Under the pieces are notes generated by a model. The model saw only the letters and a program-made list of their open reading frames with translations, did no database searches and was not told where the DNA came from. Shown piece after piece: positions 16,623 to 25,613 of a DNA stretch of 46,207 nucleotides. How positions within the stretch are numbered: position 1 is the first letter of the stretch; each line of letters starts with the position of its first letter. The stretch lies in assembly GCF_006124995.1 (NCBI RefSeq), contig NZ_QEWN01000011.1:1-46207 (forward strand), given 5' to 3'. The stretch is from Vibrio sp. Hep-1b-8. Its GTDB lineage: Bacteria > Pseudomonadota > Gammaproteobacteria > Enterobacterales > Vibrionaceae. Made by a program: the position numbers and the translations under genes.

Positions 16623-16640
16623 AATTAGAATTGACTAATT
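16623..16640. promoter_or_regulatory. Inverted-repeat operator 2 for the ArsR-type regulator
   Basis: AATTAGAATTGACTAATT repeats the core of operator 1 (ATTAGA...CTAAT), with centres 45 bases apart, and lies nearer to the regulator gene. A lone tctaat half-site sits between them near 16604. Confidence 0.65.
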
Positions 16641-16688
16641 TTAATATTTGCGTAATATCTAGAGATGTAATCAATAAAGAGGCAAATC

Positions 16689-16997
16689 ATGGCTACACAA
16701 GCAATGAACATCGCAGACATGCAGGACAACGCAATTCAGGCTGCTGATCTACTTAAAGTGATGGCGCATCCTGAGCGTTTAATGGTGCTTTGCCAATTGA
16801 TTCAAGGTGAGGTGGGTGTAGGACAGTTGCAGCAAAGTTCTGCTCTAAGTCAATCTGCGTTTTCTCAGCACCTGACTGTGTTACGTAAGCATGACCTGAT
16901 TCAGGCACGCAAATCCTCACAACAGGTTTTTTATTCACTTGCGGATCCACGTGTGGAACCGTTAATCCTGAGCTTACATAGCGTTTTTTGTAAATAA
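16689..16997 (+). CDS. ArsR-family persulfide-type transcriptional regulator (BigR/SqrR/HlyU-like)
   Basis: A 102-residue winged-helix repressor; the recognition helix is ALSQSAFSQHLTVLR (about residues 52-66). It has exactly two cysteines, Cys35 and Cys101, 66 residues apart, the same spacing as the sensing pair of SqrR, BigR and HlyU, where sulfane sulfur links them and releases DNA. No metal-binding CXC motif of classic ArsR is present. It stands between the reductase and the transporter genes and probably represses both sides through the two operators. It is not HlyU itself, whose N-terminus is different. Confidence 0.88.
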   Translation: MATQAMNIADMQDNAIQAADLLKVMAHPERLMVLCQLIQGEVGVGQLQQSSALSQSAFSQHLTVLRKHDLIQARKSSQQVFYSLADPRVEPLILSLHSVFCK

Positions 16998-17013
16998 GAA
17001 GGTAATCATTTCG

Positions 17014-17436
17014 ATGTTAGAAGTTGTTCCTTGGCACTCGTTATTTGGTGGAATGTTGCTCGGAGTCTCTGCGACTCTGTTGATGCTTTTTAACGGCAAA
17101 GTGGCCGGAATTAGTGGTGTGATAAATGGTTTGATCAGCCCACGAAGCGGTGAATTTTCATGGCGTCTGCTGTTTTTCACCGGCATGGTGTTAGGCGGAC
17201 TACTGAGTGTAGTTCTGCTTGGCGTTGAAGTCCCAGTAACCGAAGGCATTTCTCTCTCTCTACTGATTTCTGCGGGTTTATTAGTGGGGTTAGGTACACG
17301 TATGGCGAATGGCTGTACTAGTGGACACGGTATCTGTGGCATTGGACGCTTATCGAAGCGCTCAATCATTGCCACCTGTGTTTTTATGTTGGTTGCTGGT
17401 GTAACCGTGTATTTCCGTTTACATGTTTTCCAATAA
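17014..17436 (+). CDS. YeeE/YedE-family sulfur transporter, first half-size subunit
   Basis: 140 residues with about four hydrophobic helices and the family signature GCTSGHGICG at residues 100-109 (Cys101, Cys108). The related TsuA/YeeE protein imports thiosulfate through conserved cysteines. The half-size version works as a pair with the next gene, as with PmpA/PmpB. It follows the regulator by 16 bases. Sulfur-compound transport is a family-based inference; direction and substrate are unknown. Confidence 0.87.
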   Translation: MLEVVPWHSLFGGMLLGVSATLLMLFNGKVAGISGVINGLISPRSGEFSWRLLFFTGMVLGGLLSVVLLGVEVPVTEGISLSLLISAGLLVGLGTRMANGCTSGHGICGIGRLSKRSIIATCVFMLVAGVTVYFRLHVFQ

Positions 17437-17446
17437 AGGCGGTTTG

Positions 17447-17905
17447 ATGAACACTTTGTTATTTCGTTTATCTGCATTGATTAGTGGTCTATTGTTTGGC
17501 GTTGGTATGGCGCTGTCGGGAATGATTGAACCGCAAAAGGTGATTGGTTTTCTGGATGTTGCAGGACAATGGGACCCAAGTTTGGCATTTGTGATGGGCG
17601 GAGCATTGCTTATTTTTATGCCGTGCTATTTTCTAGTGATCAAACCTCGTAAAGCATCTGTTACCGGATGCGAATATAGTTTGCCTAGAGCAAAAAACGT
17701 TGATTCAAAATTGATTTCTGGTTCGGCACTGTTTGGCCTTGGCTGGGGAATCGCGGGCATCTGTCCAGGTCCTGCGGTTGCAAGTCTCGGTCTAGGAAAT
17801 CTATCTATTGTGATTTTCTTCTGTGCTATGGTCGTTGGCTCGCTGCTGGCGAAATTCATATTCGACAAGAGCAATAACCAGTCACGTATTGTGAGATCCA
17901 GCTAG
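17447..17905 (+). CDS. YeeE/YedE-family sulfur transporter, second half-size subunit (DUF6691)
   Basis: The ATG at 17447 was chosen because aaggcgg stands just before it; the frame is open from 17423, inside the previous gene. The 152-residue protein has four or five hydrophobic segments and the signature GIAGICPGPA with Cys106, the counterpart of GCTSGHG in its partner. It starts 10 bases after the partner's stop and is followed by the RND permease after 17 bases. Confidence 0.85.
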   Translation: MNTLLFRLSALISGLLFGVGMALSGMIEPQKVIGFLDVAGQWDPSLAFVMGGALLIFMPCYFLVIKPRKASVTGCEYSLPRAKNVDSKLISGSALFGLGWGIAGICPGPAVASLGLGNLSIVIFFCAMVVGSLLAKFIFDKSNNQSRIVRSS

Positions 17906-17922
17906 GATCTATTGGAGGAGAC

Positions 17923-20900
17923 ATGGAACGTGCGGCAACCAAGGATGGTGTGATTCATTCTGTAATGAATAGCTTCTTCCCAGCAATATTGATTTTTATG
18001 TTATTGGTAGTTGGAGCAGCTGCATTATGGCTGACGCCAAAAGAGGAAGACCCGCAAATTGTTGTTCCGATGGCGGACGTATTGATTTCTGCACCTGGAC
18101 TCAGCGCCGAGCAGGTTGAAAATCAAGTCACTGAGCCCTTGGAAAAACTCCTAAGTCAGATTGACGGTGTCGAATATGTTTACTCTTCATCAATGGAGGG
18201 GGCGGCACAGGTCATCGTTAGGTTTTACGTCGGTGAGCCACGAGAAGCGGCGCTAGTCAAACTGTATAATAAGCTCTATTCAAACCAAGATCGTATTCCC
18301 CCTTCGGTAAGCCGCTGGTTAGTCAAGCCGGTTGAAATTGATGATGTGCCTATCGTCGTTGCTGCGATCTATTCGACTGATGCAGACAAGGTTGACCGTT
18401 ATCAACTGCGTCGAATTGCTGACCAAGCGACTCTGGGTATTAAAGCCCTGCCTTTGACCAACAGCGTTGCCGTTATTGGTGGTGAGTCGAGAAAGATTCA
18501 CATCGAGCTTGATTCACTTGCCATGGCTAACTTTGGTGTCACAGTGAGCGATTTGAACTATGCACTGAGCGTAAGTCATACCAAATCCCAAGCAGGCGCG
18601 GTGCAAATAGCAGGGCAGCAGTTCCAACTTGAGTCCGGTCAGTTGTTTAAATCTGCGCAAGATATTCAGGATCTTGTCATTGCAGTCGTCAACAATAAAC
18701 CTGTCTACTTGCGCGATATTGCCTCTGTCGTTGATGGGGCTTCTGAAGCAGCAACCGACACTTGGTATATCTCTTCAGAAACCGCAACTGAGTATCCAGC
18801 GGTGTTTATCTCTGTCGCGAAGCAAAAAGGATCGAATGCGGTCGATGTGGCTCAATCAATAGTTGATAGATTTGACTTGCTTCAAGACGAGCAATTTCCC
18901 AGCGAAGTTAAGGTCGATATTATTAGGAACTATGGTCAGACCGCTGACGATAAGGTGTCTAACCTGGTCTCTAGCTTAGGCGTTTCAATCGTTACCGTGG
19001 TGGTATTTGTCGGTCTGTTCCTTAACTGGCGTAGTGCACTTGTGGTGGGTATTGCTATCCCTATTAGCTATGGGGCGGCGTTGGGAATGGATTTGCTGTT
19101 TGGCTACTCGATTAACCGCGTTACCCTGTTTGCACTGATTTTGGCGTTGGGTTTGATTGTCGACGACCCGATCGCGAGCATTGACAATATTGAACGTTTT
19201 CTAAAACGAAAAGACTTGTCTCGTTCCAAGGCCATTGTGGCAGCGATGGCAGAGATTCGCAGTGCACTTTTAATGTCCACAGTCGCGATTGTGATTGTCT
19301 TTACCCCGATGTTTTTTATTACTGGAATGATGGGGCCTTACATGGCACCGTTGGCATTCAATGTTCCTATCAGTGTTATATTCAGTACTATCGTCGCGTT
19401 CTTTATTACGCCTTGGTTAGCCAAAAAACTTCTTAAAGCGACCAAGCAACAAGACCATTACCAAATAGAAAATTCCTCGCTATACAAACTTTACGCGAGA
19501 GTTTTGACGCCTCTGCTTGCCAGTCGTCAGAAGGCGTGGTTGTTCTTAGGCTTAGTTGCGCTCTTGTTTTTTGCCGCGGCAACCTTACCTGCTTTGCGTC
19601 TCGTTCCGCTTAAACTTTTGCCTTATGACAATAAGAATGAGTTTCAACTGGTGTTGAACATGCCGGAGTCCGCCAGTTTTGCTGACACTTCAAATGCATT
19701 GCGCGTATTCGCAGATTATTTGTTACAAGTACCAGAAGTCGAGTCAGTCTCGGGGTTTGCGGGATTAGCGTCTCCGATGGACTTTAATGGCATGGTTCGT
19801 CATTACTTTATGCGTAGTGAACCGTATCAAGGTGAGTTGAGAGTGGTACTGGTAGAAAAACATAGCCGCTCAATGCAATCACACCAAATTGTTACGCGAC
19901 TCAGGGAGGATTTGGAGTCCATTGCACGAAAACAAGACGCAGAGATACAGTTAGTCGAAGTACCGCCAGGCCCTCCGGTGATAGCGACCATCACGGCGGA
20001 AGTGTATGGAAATGAGCAGACAAGCTACCAAGAATTGATTACGCAGGCAGACATTGTTGCGCAGAGACTCAGAAGCGAAGCCTTTGTATCAGAGGTCGAC
20101 ACCAGTGTTCAGAAGCAACTGGAGACTTGGCAGTTTATTGTTGATCAGGAGAAAGCAGCGCTTTCAGGCATTTCAGTCCAAGATATCAATGCCACCATAA
20201 CGGCGGCCAATAAAGGGCAAGTGCTCGGTTATCTGGCCAGTGCGCAGGAAGTAGCGGCGCTGCCGATAGAAATTCGTCTACCAAGAGGTGAGCGTGATTC
20301 TTTAGACAGCTTGTTGCAACTCTATGTTCGTGGGCAAGCAGGGGTGGTGAAAGTGGCCAGTCAAGGTACGTTTAGTGATGCACCACAGCCTTTAGTTCAG
20401 TTATCGGAACTGGGTGAGTTTGTAAAAAGAGCGGTGGATAGTCCTATTTATCACAAGAATCTCAAACCTGTGGTGTATGTCTATGCAGAGTCAGTTGGCC
20501 GTGTGCCTGGTGAGATCGTTGCTGACGTTATTGCAGATCAAAATAGGCATAGTGAACGTGAATTTACCGACTGGAGCAATCGTACTTATTTTAGTAACGG
20601 TTCAGGCCAAAATTGGCAGTTGGACGATAATATCCATGTGGTCTGGAGCGGAGAAGGGGAATGGAAAATCACGGTTGATGTATTTCGTGACCTCGGAATC
20701 GCATATGGTGCGGCTTTGCTAGGCGTGTTTGTTGTGATGCTAATTCAGACGGGGCTGCCTGCTGTCTCTGGCATTATTATGCTTGCTATACCGTTAACCG
20801 TGATTGGTATCATGCCGGGATTTTGGCTATTAAATAGCTTGTCGAGCGGCATAAATGGTTATCCAGACCCGGCACTATTTACGGCAACCGCGATGATCGG

Positions 20901-21231
20901 AATGATTGCATTGGCGGGTATTGTGGTGCGTAACTCTCTTGTTCTCATTGAGTTTATTCAGCAATCCTTGGCTCGCGGCGAATCGTTAAACAATGCTCTA
21001 CTTCAATCGGGCGCAGTTAGGATGAGACCGATATTACTAACAGCGGGTACTACGTTACTGGGTAACATCGTTATTACTCTCGATCCAATATTCAATGGAT
21101 TAGCATGGGCAATTATTTTTGGTATTACCGCTTCAACGATATTTACGCTACTGGTTATTCCAGTGGTCTATAACCTCGCTTATCAGAATAAACAGGGCCA
21201 TGGACTTCCTGTATTGGAGGATGAACAATGA
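17923..21231 (+). CDS. RND-superfamily efflux permease
   Basis: A 1102-residue inner-membrane proton-driven exporter with the RND plan: one N-terminal helix, a large periplasmic loop, six helices, a second loop and six more helices. The proton-relay pair is Asp414-Asp415 in GLIVDDPIASIDNIERF, where most pumps of the class have VDDAIVVVEN. The second half ends with RMRPILLTAGTTLLG. It is preceded by a good ggaggag site and lies in the sulfur operon, before its adaptor, an inverted order relative to acrAB-type pumps. No outer-membrane channel is encoded here. The substrate is unknown; a link to sulfur species is inferred from context only. Confidence 0.88.
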   Translation: MERAATKDGVIHSVMNSFFPAILIFMLLVVGAAALWLTPKEEDPQIVVPMADVLISAPGLSAEQVENQVTEPLEKLLSQIDGVEYVYSSSMEGAAQVIVRFYVGEPREAALVKLYNKLYSNQDRIPPSVSRWLVKPVEIDDVPIVVAAIYSTDADKVDRYQLRRIADQATLGIKALPLTNSVAVIGGESRKIHIELDSLAMANFGVTVSDLNYALSVSHTKSQAGAVQIAGQQFQLESGQLFKSAQDIQDLVIAVVNNKPVYLRDIASVVDGASEAATDTWYISSETATEYPAVFISVAKQKGSNAVDVAQSIVDRFDLLQDEQFPSEVKVDIIRNYGQTADDKVSNLVSSLGVSIVTVVVFVGLFLNWRSALVVGIAIPISYGAALGMDLLFGYSINRVTLFALILALGLIVDDPIASIDNIERFLKRKDLSRSKAIVAAMAEIRSALLMSTVAIVIVFTPMFFITGMMGPYMAPLAFNVPISVIFSTIVAFFITPWLAKKLLKATKQQDHYQIENSSLYKLYARVLTPLLASRQKAWLFLGLVALLFFAAATLPALRLVPLKLLPYDNKNEFQLVLNMPESASFADTSNALRVFADYLLQVPEVESVSGFAGLASPMDFNGMVRHYFMRSEPYQGELRVVLVEKHSRSMQSHQIVTRLREDLESIARKQDAEIQLVEVPPGPPVIATITAEVYGNEQTSYQELITQADIVAQRLRSEAFVSEVDTSVQKQLETWQFIVDQEKAALSGISVQDINATITAANKGQVLGYLASAQEVAALPIEIRLPRGERDSLDSLLQLYVRGQAGVVKVASQGTFSDAPQPLVQLSELGEFVKRAVDSPIYHKNLKPVVYVYAESVGRVPGEIVADVIADQNRHSEREFTDWSNRTYFSNGSGQNWQLDDNIHVVWSGEGEWKITVDVFRDLGIAYGAALLGVFVVMLIQTGLPAVSGIIMLAIPLTVIGIMPGFWLLNSLSSGINGYPDPALFTATAMIGMIALAGIVVRNSLVLIEFIQQSLARGESLNNALLQSGAVRMRPILLTAGTTLLGNIVITLDPIFNGLAWAIIFGITASTIFTLLVIPVVYNLAYQNKQGHGLPVLEDEQ

Positions 21232-22274
21232 TCAATCGTAAACTTTTATTAGGAACCGTTCTCTTCGCCGGACTTGCATTGGTCTTCCTCTACATGGCAG
21301 GCGTGTTCACACCTAAAGTCGCTACTCAAATGCAAACACGCGATGCAGTCAGTCAAACACAGCCAGTTGTCACTTTGGTTGCTACCGAAGAACGTGTAAT
21401 GCGACAGTTTCCGGGAACCGTCGTCGCGGATCAAAAAGCGACGATAGCCGCGAGATTAACGGCAACGGTTGTCGAAGTGCTGGTTGAAGTGGGTCAGCCA
21501 GTCCGTAAAGGAGACGTGTTGCTGAGATTAGAAAGTGATGACCTTAATGCTCGAGTCAGGCAGACAGAGCAAAGCTTGTCATCTGCACAAGCGCAGTTAA
21601 ATGCAGCGCGTAAAGAATATGCGCGAATCAAAGAGCTCCTGAACAAGAAATTGGTACCGCAAGCGCAATTCGATCAGGCTGAGAGTACGTTAAAGACGGC
21701 AATAGCGAATTTGGAGCAGGCGCGCGCGGCTGTTTCAGAAGCAGAAACAACGTTTGGTTTCAGCGTAATTACGGCCCCTTTTGATGGTGTTATTACCCAC
21801 AAACCGATTAACTCAGGTGACACAGCAACACCAGGTATGGCGTTGTTGTCGATGTACAATCCAGACTCACTCATCGTTGAAGCGGATGTTGCCGAATCCG
21901 TCATGCCTGCTTTGTCGATAGGCGCGACGTTAGCGGTTGAGATCCCGACTTACCAGTTGGTGCTAGAGGCGAACATCAATGAAATTGCGCCGGCGGCGGA
22001 TAGCGGGTCGCGCAGTTACCTAATCAGATTGGGTTTCGATACCGAACATACACTCTATCCAGGCAATTTTACCCGAGTATCTGTTGATCTAGGCAGTGAA
22101 AAAGTACTTAAAGTCCCGGTTGCTGCTATCTATCAAGTCGGTCAACTAGACTACGTTAAAGTGGTCGAAGAGGGGATGGTTCACACTCGACTTGTCCAAT
22201 TGGGGGACGACTTCCGAGTGCGAAAAGGGCTTGTTGAAGGGGACGTTGTACTACTTAATCCCCGTGATTTGTAG
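21228..22274 (+). CDS. RND periplasmic adaptor (membrane-fusion) protein
   Basis: 348 residues with an N-terminal membrane anchor (LLLGTVLFAGLALVFLYMAG), a biotinyl-lipoyl half-motif (VEVGQPVRKGDVLLRLES), a coiled-coil hairpin of about 70 residues rich in Ala and Gln, then beta-barrel segments (ITAPFDGVITHKPINSGD). It has no lipobox Cys, so it is anchored by its helix. Its ATG overlaps the permease stop by 4 bases. The stop abuts the stop of the convergent gene with no bases between. Confidence 0.9.
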   Translation: MINRKLLLGTVLFAGLALVFLYMAGVFTPKVATQMQTRDAVSQTQPVVTLVATEERVMRQFPGTVVADQKATIAARLTATVVEVLVEVGQPVRKGDVLLRLESDDLNARVRQTEQSLSSAQAQLNAARKEYARIKELLNKKLVPQAQFDQAESTLKTAIANLEQARAAVSEAETTFGFSVITAPFDGVITHKPINSGDTATPGMALLSMYNPDSLIVEADVAESVMPALSIGATLAVEIPTYQLVLEANINEIAPAADSGSRSYLIRLGFDTEHTLYPGNFTRVSVDLGSEKVLKVPVAAIYQVGQLDYVKVVEEGMVHTRLVQLGDDFRVRKGLVEGDVVLLNPRDL

Positions 22275-23165
22275 CTAATGAATTTCAGTGCTCAGAGGGC
22301 AATGGTCGCTGAGTTGATGGTTAATCACATCGCTGATCGCAAACACATTTTGCTTGGGTGTCGATGCGGTTAGCGTGTCACTCACAATGATATGATCGAT
22401 GAGTGAACGAAATTGGTGGGTCTTATTCGGGTTGTTGCGTGACTTTACTTTACAATCCGCCCGACTGGCTTGTGATGCCAGTGATGCGCGAGTCTGGTCT
22501 GAGATACCTTTCCATAACCAATCATTTTGATACCCCATGTTGTGGTTAAAATCCCCAAGGATGATATAGGCTTCTTGTTTGGACTCACGAAGCCTTATCC
22601 AGTCATTGAGAGCTTGCCCTTGTCCCTTGAGTGTTTGGCACGCTTGGCTGTTATTAAATCGACCTGAACAGCCTGCTTTGAGATGAACGGAAAGCGCATG
22701 AAGCGGTTGATTACTTGTTGGCTCAATGATGATGTAACTAGCGAAACGCAGTTTACTGTTGTTAGCGTTATCAAGACGAAGGTCTTTGGCGTTAGCCACT
22801 TTAATTCCTTTTCTAACCGCAAAGCCAGTGTATTGATTGATGCTATCAAATTGGTGATGCTGGTTGTTGCGTTCACTTCGCTCAGAAAAGAACGTTTGAT
22901 ATTTGGAGCCAATGACCTTGGTCAATACTTGCGCATCGTTCACTTCCTGAAACGCGATGACATCACTATTGATGTAGATAAAGTGACGGTTTAGTAGCTG
23001 ATAGTCCGCGTTGCTTCTCTGCGATGCCGAAAACTCAGGTGATGGCTGGCTGCTTAGCCATTCAAAATTCCATGTTGAAAACGTCATCTGTGGCGCTGAC
23101 ACAGCAGGAAATGAAAAGACCAACAGGAGTGACGCAAAATTTGACCACGTTTTAGGGGCTATCAT
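22275..23165 (-). CDS. Secreted endonuclease/exonuclease/phosphatase-family protein
   Basis: 296 residues with a signal peptide (cleavage probably after VSA, residue 24). Catalytic positions of the EEP fold are visible: Glu74 in FQEVND, Asp206 and Asn208 in GDFNHN, and Asp287-His288 in LSDHCPL. Four cysteines in the mature part could form disulfides. The fold covers DNases, sphingomyelinases and inositol phosphatases, so the substrate cannot be named. It is convergent with the RND adaptor, and the two stop codons are back to back. Confidence 0.85.
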   Translation of the reverse strand: MIAPKTWSNFASLLLVFSFPAVSAPQMTFSTWNFEWLSSQPSPEFSASQRSNADYQLLNRHFIYINSDVIAFQEVNDAQVLTKVIGSKYQTFFSERSERNNQHHQFDSINQYTGFAVRKGIKVANAKDLRLDNANNSKLRFASYIIIEPTSNQPLHALSVHLKAGCSGRFNNSQACQTLKGQGQALNDWIRLRESKQEAYIILGDFNHNMGYQNDWLWKGISDQTRASLASQASRADCKVKSRNNPNKTHQFRSLIDHIIVSDTLTASTPKQNVFAISDVINHQLSDHCPLSTEIH

Positions 23166-23323
23166 AGGATTTAATTCATGAACAGAGTTGCAGCCTTTAT
23201 CCTATAAGAGGTCATAAAATTGCAAGTAGATTTAGTAGCATTTTTGCAATTTTCATCATTTTATTCTCATCTGAGATCAACCCCACTAAGATCGATTTGA
23301 TCTTGAGCGAGGCTCTCCTTTTG

Positions 23324-23337
23324 TTGATCAAAATCAA
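23324..23337. promoter_or_regulatory. FNR box upstream of nrdD
   Basis: TTGATCAAAATCAA is a perfect FNR consensus match. A taaata -10-like element at 23361-23366 puts the box about 41 bases before the expected start, a classic activating position. It fits an enzyme needed only without oxygen. Confidence 0.85.
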
Positions 23338-23368
23338 TACTTTTGCCTCCCTCATCTCGTTAAATACG

Positions 23369-23384
23369 CCACAATATATAGTGT
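23369..23384. promoter_or_regulatory. NrdR box 1
   Basis: CCACAATATATAGTGT matches the NrdR consensus ACACwATATATwGTGT at nearly all positions and covers the predicted nrdD transcription start. Confidence 0.85.
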
Positions 23385-23399
23385 CAGTCGAACAAGAAA

Positions 23400-23415
23400 T
23401 CGCCCTATATAGTGT
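23400..23415. promoter_or_regulatory. NrdR box 2
   Basis: TCGCCCTATATAGTGT keeps the TATATAGTGT half of the box and lies exactly 31 bases after box 1, three helical turns, the spacing expected for cooperative NrdR binding. Confidence 0.8.
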
Positions 23416-23458
23416 ATTTGTGGATAAGTCTGTGGGTATGCTGGGGTAAGGAGAAAAG

Positions 23459-25579
23459 GTGAAACCAATCGTAATCAAGCGTGATGGCTCAAGAGCTCCG
23501 TTTAGCAGGGATCGCATTCAAGCTGCAGTGGAATCAGCAGCCGAGCACGTAGACCAAGAAATCGCATTATACGCACTGAATGTTGCGTTAGCGGTAGAGC
23601 TTCAGCTAAAAGATCACGATGAAGTCCACATCCACGAAATCCAGACCCGAGTAGAAAATGAGTTAATGCAAGGGCCTTATAAGTCTTTGGCACGTTCATA
23701 CATCGAGTATCGTCATGATCGTGATATCGCACGTGAGAAGCAGAGCACGTTGACGCGTGAAATTGAAGGTCTTATCGAAGAGAGTAACGTTGATCTAATC
23801 AACGAAAACGCCAACAAAGACGGTAAGGTCATTCCAACTCAGCGCGACCTATTAGCGGGTATTGTTGCGAAACATTATGCCAAGACGCACATTTTACCAC
23901 GTGATATTGTTCAGGCTCATGAGATGGGCGATATTCACTACCATGACTTAGATTACGCACCGTTTTTCCCGATGTTTAACTGCATGCTGATTGATTTACA
24001 AGGCATGCTGACACACGGTTTCAAAATGGGTAATGCTGAGATAGACACTCCGAAATCCATTTCGACTGCAACTGCGGTAACGGCGCAGATCATTGCTCAG
24101 GTCGCCAGTCATATCTATGGCGGAACAACCATCAACCGCATTGATGAAGTTCTAGAGCCTTATGTGATGACCAGTTATCACAAGCATTTGGAGATCGCCA
24201 AAGAGTGGGATATTCCCAATCCTGAAGCGTTTGCCTCCGCTCGTACAGAGAAAGAGTGTTATGACGCGTTCCAATCACTAGAGTATGAAGTTAACACACT
24301 CCATACAGCAAACGGCCAAACGCCATTTGTGACCTTTGGCTTCGGTCTGGGTACAAGTTGGGCGTCACGATTAATTCAGCAGTCAATTTTGAAAAATCGT
24401 ATTGCGGGTTTAGGTAAAAATCGTAAAACGGCTGTGTTTCCAAAGCTAGTGTTTGGCATTAAAGATGGGTTAAACCACAAGTCTGAAGATCCAAACTACG
24501 ATATCAAGCAGTTGGCGCTGGAGTGTGCTTCGAAACGCATGTATCCAGATATTCTCAACTACGACAAAGTGGTAGAGATTACGGGGTCATTTAAGACGCC
24601 TATGGGCTGTCGTAGCTTCTTGGGTACCTACCAAGAGAATGGCGAGTTAGTCCATGAAGGACGCAACAACTTAGGCGTGGTAAGCCTTAACTTGCCGCGA
24701 ATTGCGATTGCTGCCAACCGTGATGAGCGCCAGTTCTACAAGCTATTGGATGAAAGACTGGATCTGGCTCGTCGCGCGCTAGAGACTCGAATCTCACGTC
24801 TAGAAAATGTCAAAGCACGGGTAGCACCGATTCTTTATATGGAAGGGGCTTGTGGTGTGCGACTAAAAGCTGACGAACCGATTGCCAACATCTTCAAAAA
24901 TGGCCGTGCATCGATTTCTCTTGGTTACATCGGTATTCACGAAACGATCAATGCCTTGTTTGGTGATGAAACACACGTCTATGACGATGCTGAACTGCGT
25001 CAGAAAGCGGTGGATATCGTCAAGTATCTAAAAGACAAAGTGAATCAGTGGGCAGAAGAGTCTGGTTATGGCTACAGCCTATACGGTACACCAAGTGAGA
25101 ACCTGTGCAGCCGTTTCTGTCGTATTGATACTAAAGAGTTTGGTGTTATCAAAGGTGTGACAGATAAAGGTTACTACACCAATAGTTTCCACCTTGATGT
25201 GGAGAAAAAGGTTAACCCTTACGACAAGATTGATTTTGAAATGCCTTACCCACAAATCTCGAGTGGTGGTTTCATTTGTTATGGCGAATTCCCGAACATG
25301 CAACGCAATGTTGAAGCGTTAGAAAACGTCTGGGATTACAGTTACAGCCGCGTACCTTATTACGGAACAAATACGCCAATCGATGAGTGTTATGAGTGTG
25401 GCTACAATGGTGAGTTCGACTGTACCAGTAAAGGCTTCACTTGCCCGAGCTGTGGGAACCATGACTCGACTAAGGTATCTGTGACACGTCGTGTGTGCGG
25501 CTATCTAGGTAGCCCAGATGCACGTCCGTTTAACTTCGGTAAACAAGAAGAAGTTAAACGTCGCGTCAAGCACCTATAA
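23459..25579 (+). CDS. nrdD: Anaerobic ribonucleoside-triphosphate reductase (NrdD)
   Basis: 706 residues, GTG start behind a strong aaggagaaaa site. The N-terminal ATP-cone (about residues 1-95, KPIVIKRDGSRAPF) senses ATP/dATP. The C-terminus has the zinc site Cys644, Cys647, Cys662, Cys665 and the glycyl-radical loop RVCGYLG with Gly681; these numbers are the same as in the E. coli enzyme. It makes deoxynucleotides without oxygen, using formate as reductant. It is followed by nrdG after a hairpin. FNR and NrdR sites upstream fit oxygen and dNTP control. Confidence 0.97.
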   Translation: MKPIVIKRDGSRAPFSRDRIQAAVESAAEHVDQEIALYALNVALAVELQLKDHDEVHIHEIQTRVENELMQGPYKSLARSYIEYRHDRDIAREKQSTLTREIEGLIEESNVDLINENANKDGKVIPTQRDLLAGIVAKHYAKTHILPRDIVQAHEMGDIHYHDLDYAPFFPMFNCMLIDLQGMLTHGFKMGNAEIDTPKSISTATAVTAQIIAQVASHIYGGTTINRIDEVLEPYVMTSYHKHLEIAKEWDIPNPEAFASARTEKECYDAFQSLEYEVNTLHTANGQTPFVTFGFGLGTSWASRLIQQSILKNRIAGLGKNRKTAVFPKLVFGIKDGLNHKSEDPNYDIKQLALECASKRMYPDILNYDKVVEITGSFKTPMGCRSFLGTYQENGELVHEGRNNLGVVSLNLPRIAIAANRDERQFYKLLDERLDLARRALETRISRLENVKARVAPILYMEGACGVRLKADEPIANIFKNGRASISLGYIGIHETINALFGDETHVYDDAELRQKAVDIVKYLKDKVNQWAEESGYGYSLYGTPSENLCSRFCRIDTKEFGVIKGVTDKGYYTNSFHLDVEKKVNPYDKIDFEMPYPQISSGGFICYGEFPNMQRNVEALENVWDYSYSRVPYYGTNTPIDECYECGYNGEFDCTSKGFTCPSCGNHDSTKVSVTRRVCGYLGSPDARPFNFGKQEEVKRRVKHL

Positions 25580-25613
25580 ATCGGGTAGTTGAATTGCAAC
25601 ACTAACAAGTAAC

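Noticed and set aside
22683..22994. Plus-strand 103-codon frame inside the EEP-family gene
   Set aside because: The minus-strand gene shows all catalytic motifs over this stretch, so the plus frame is a shadow.
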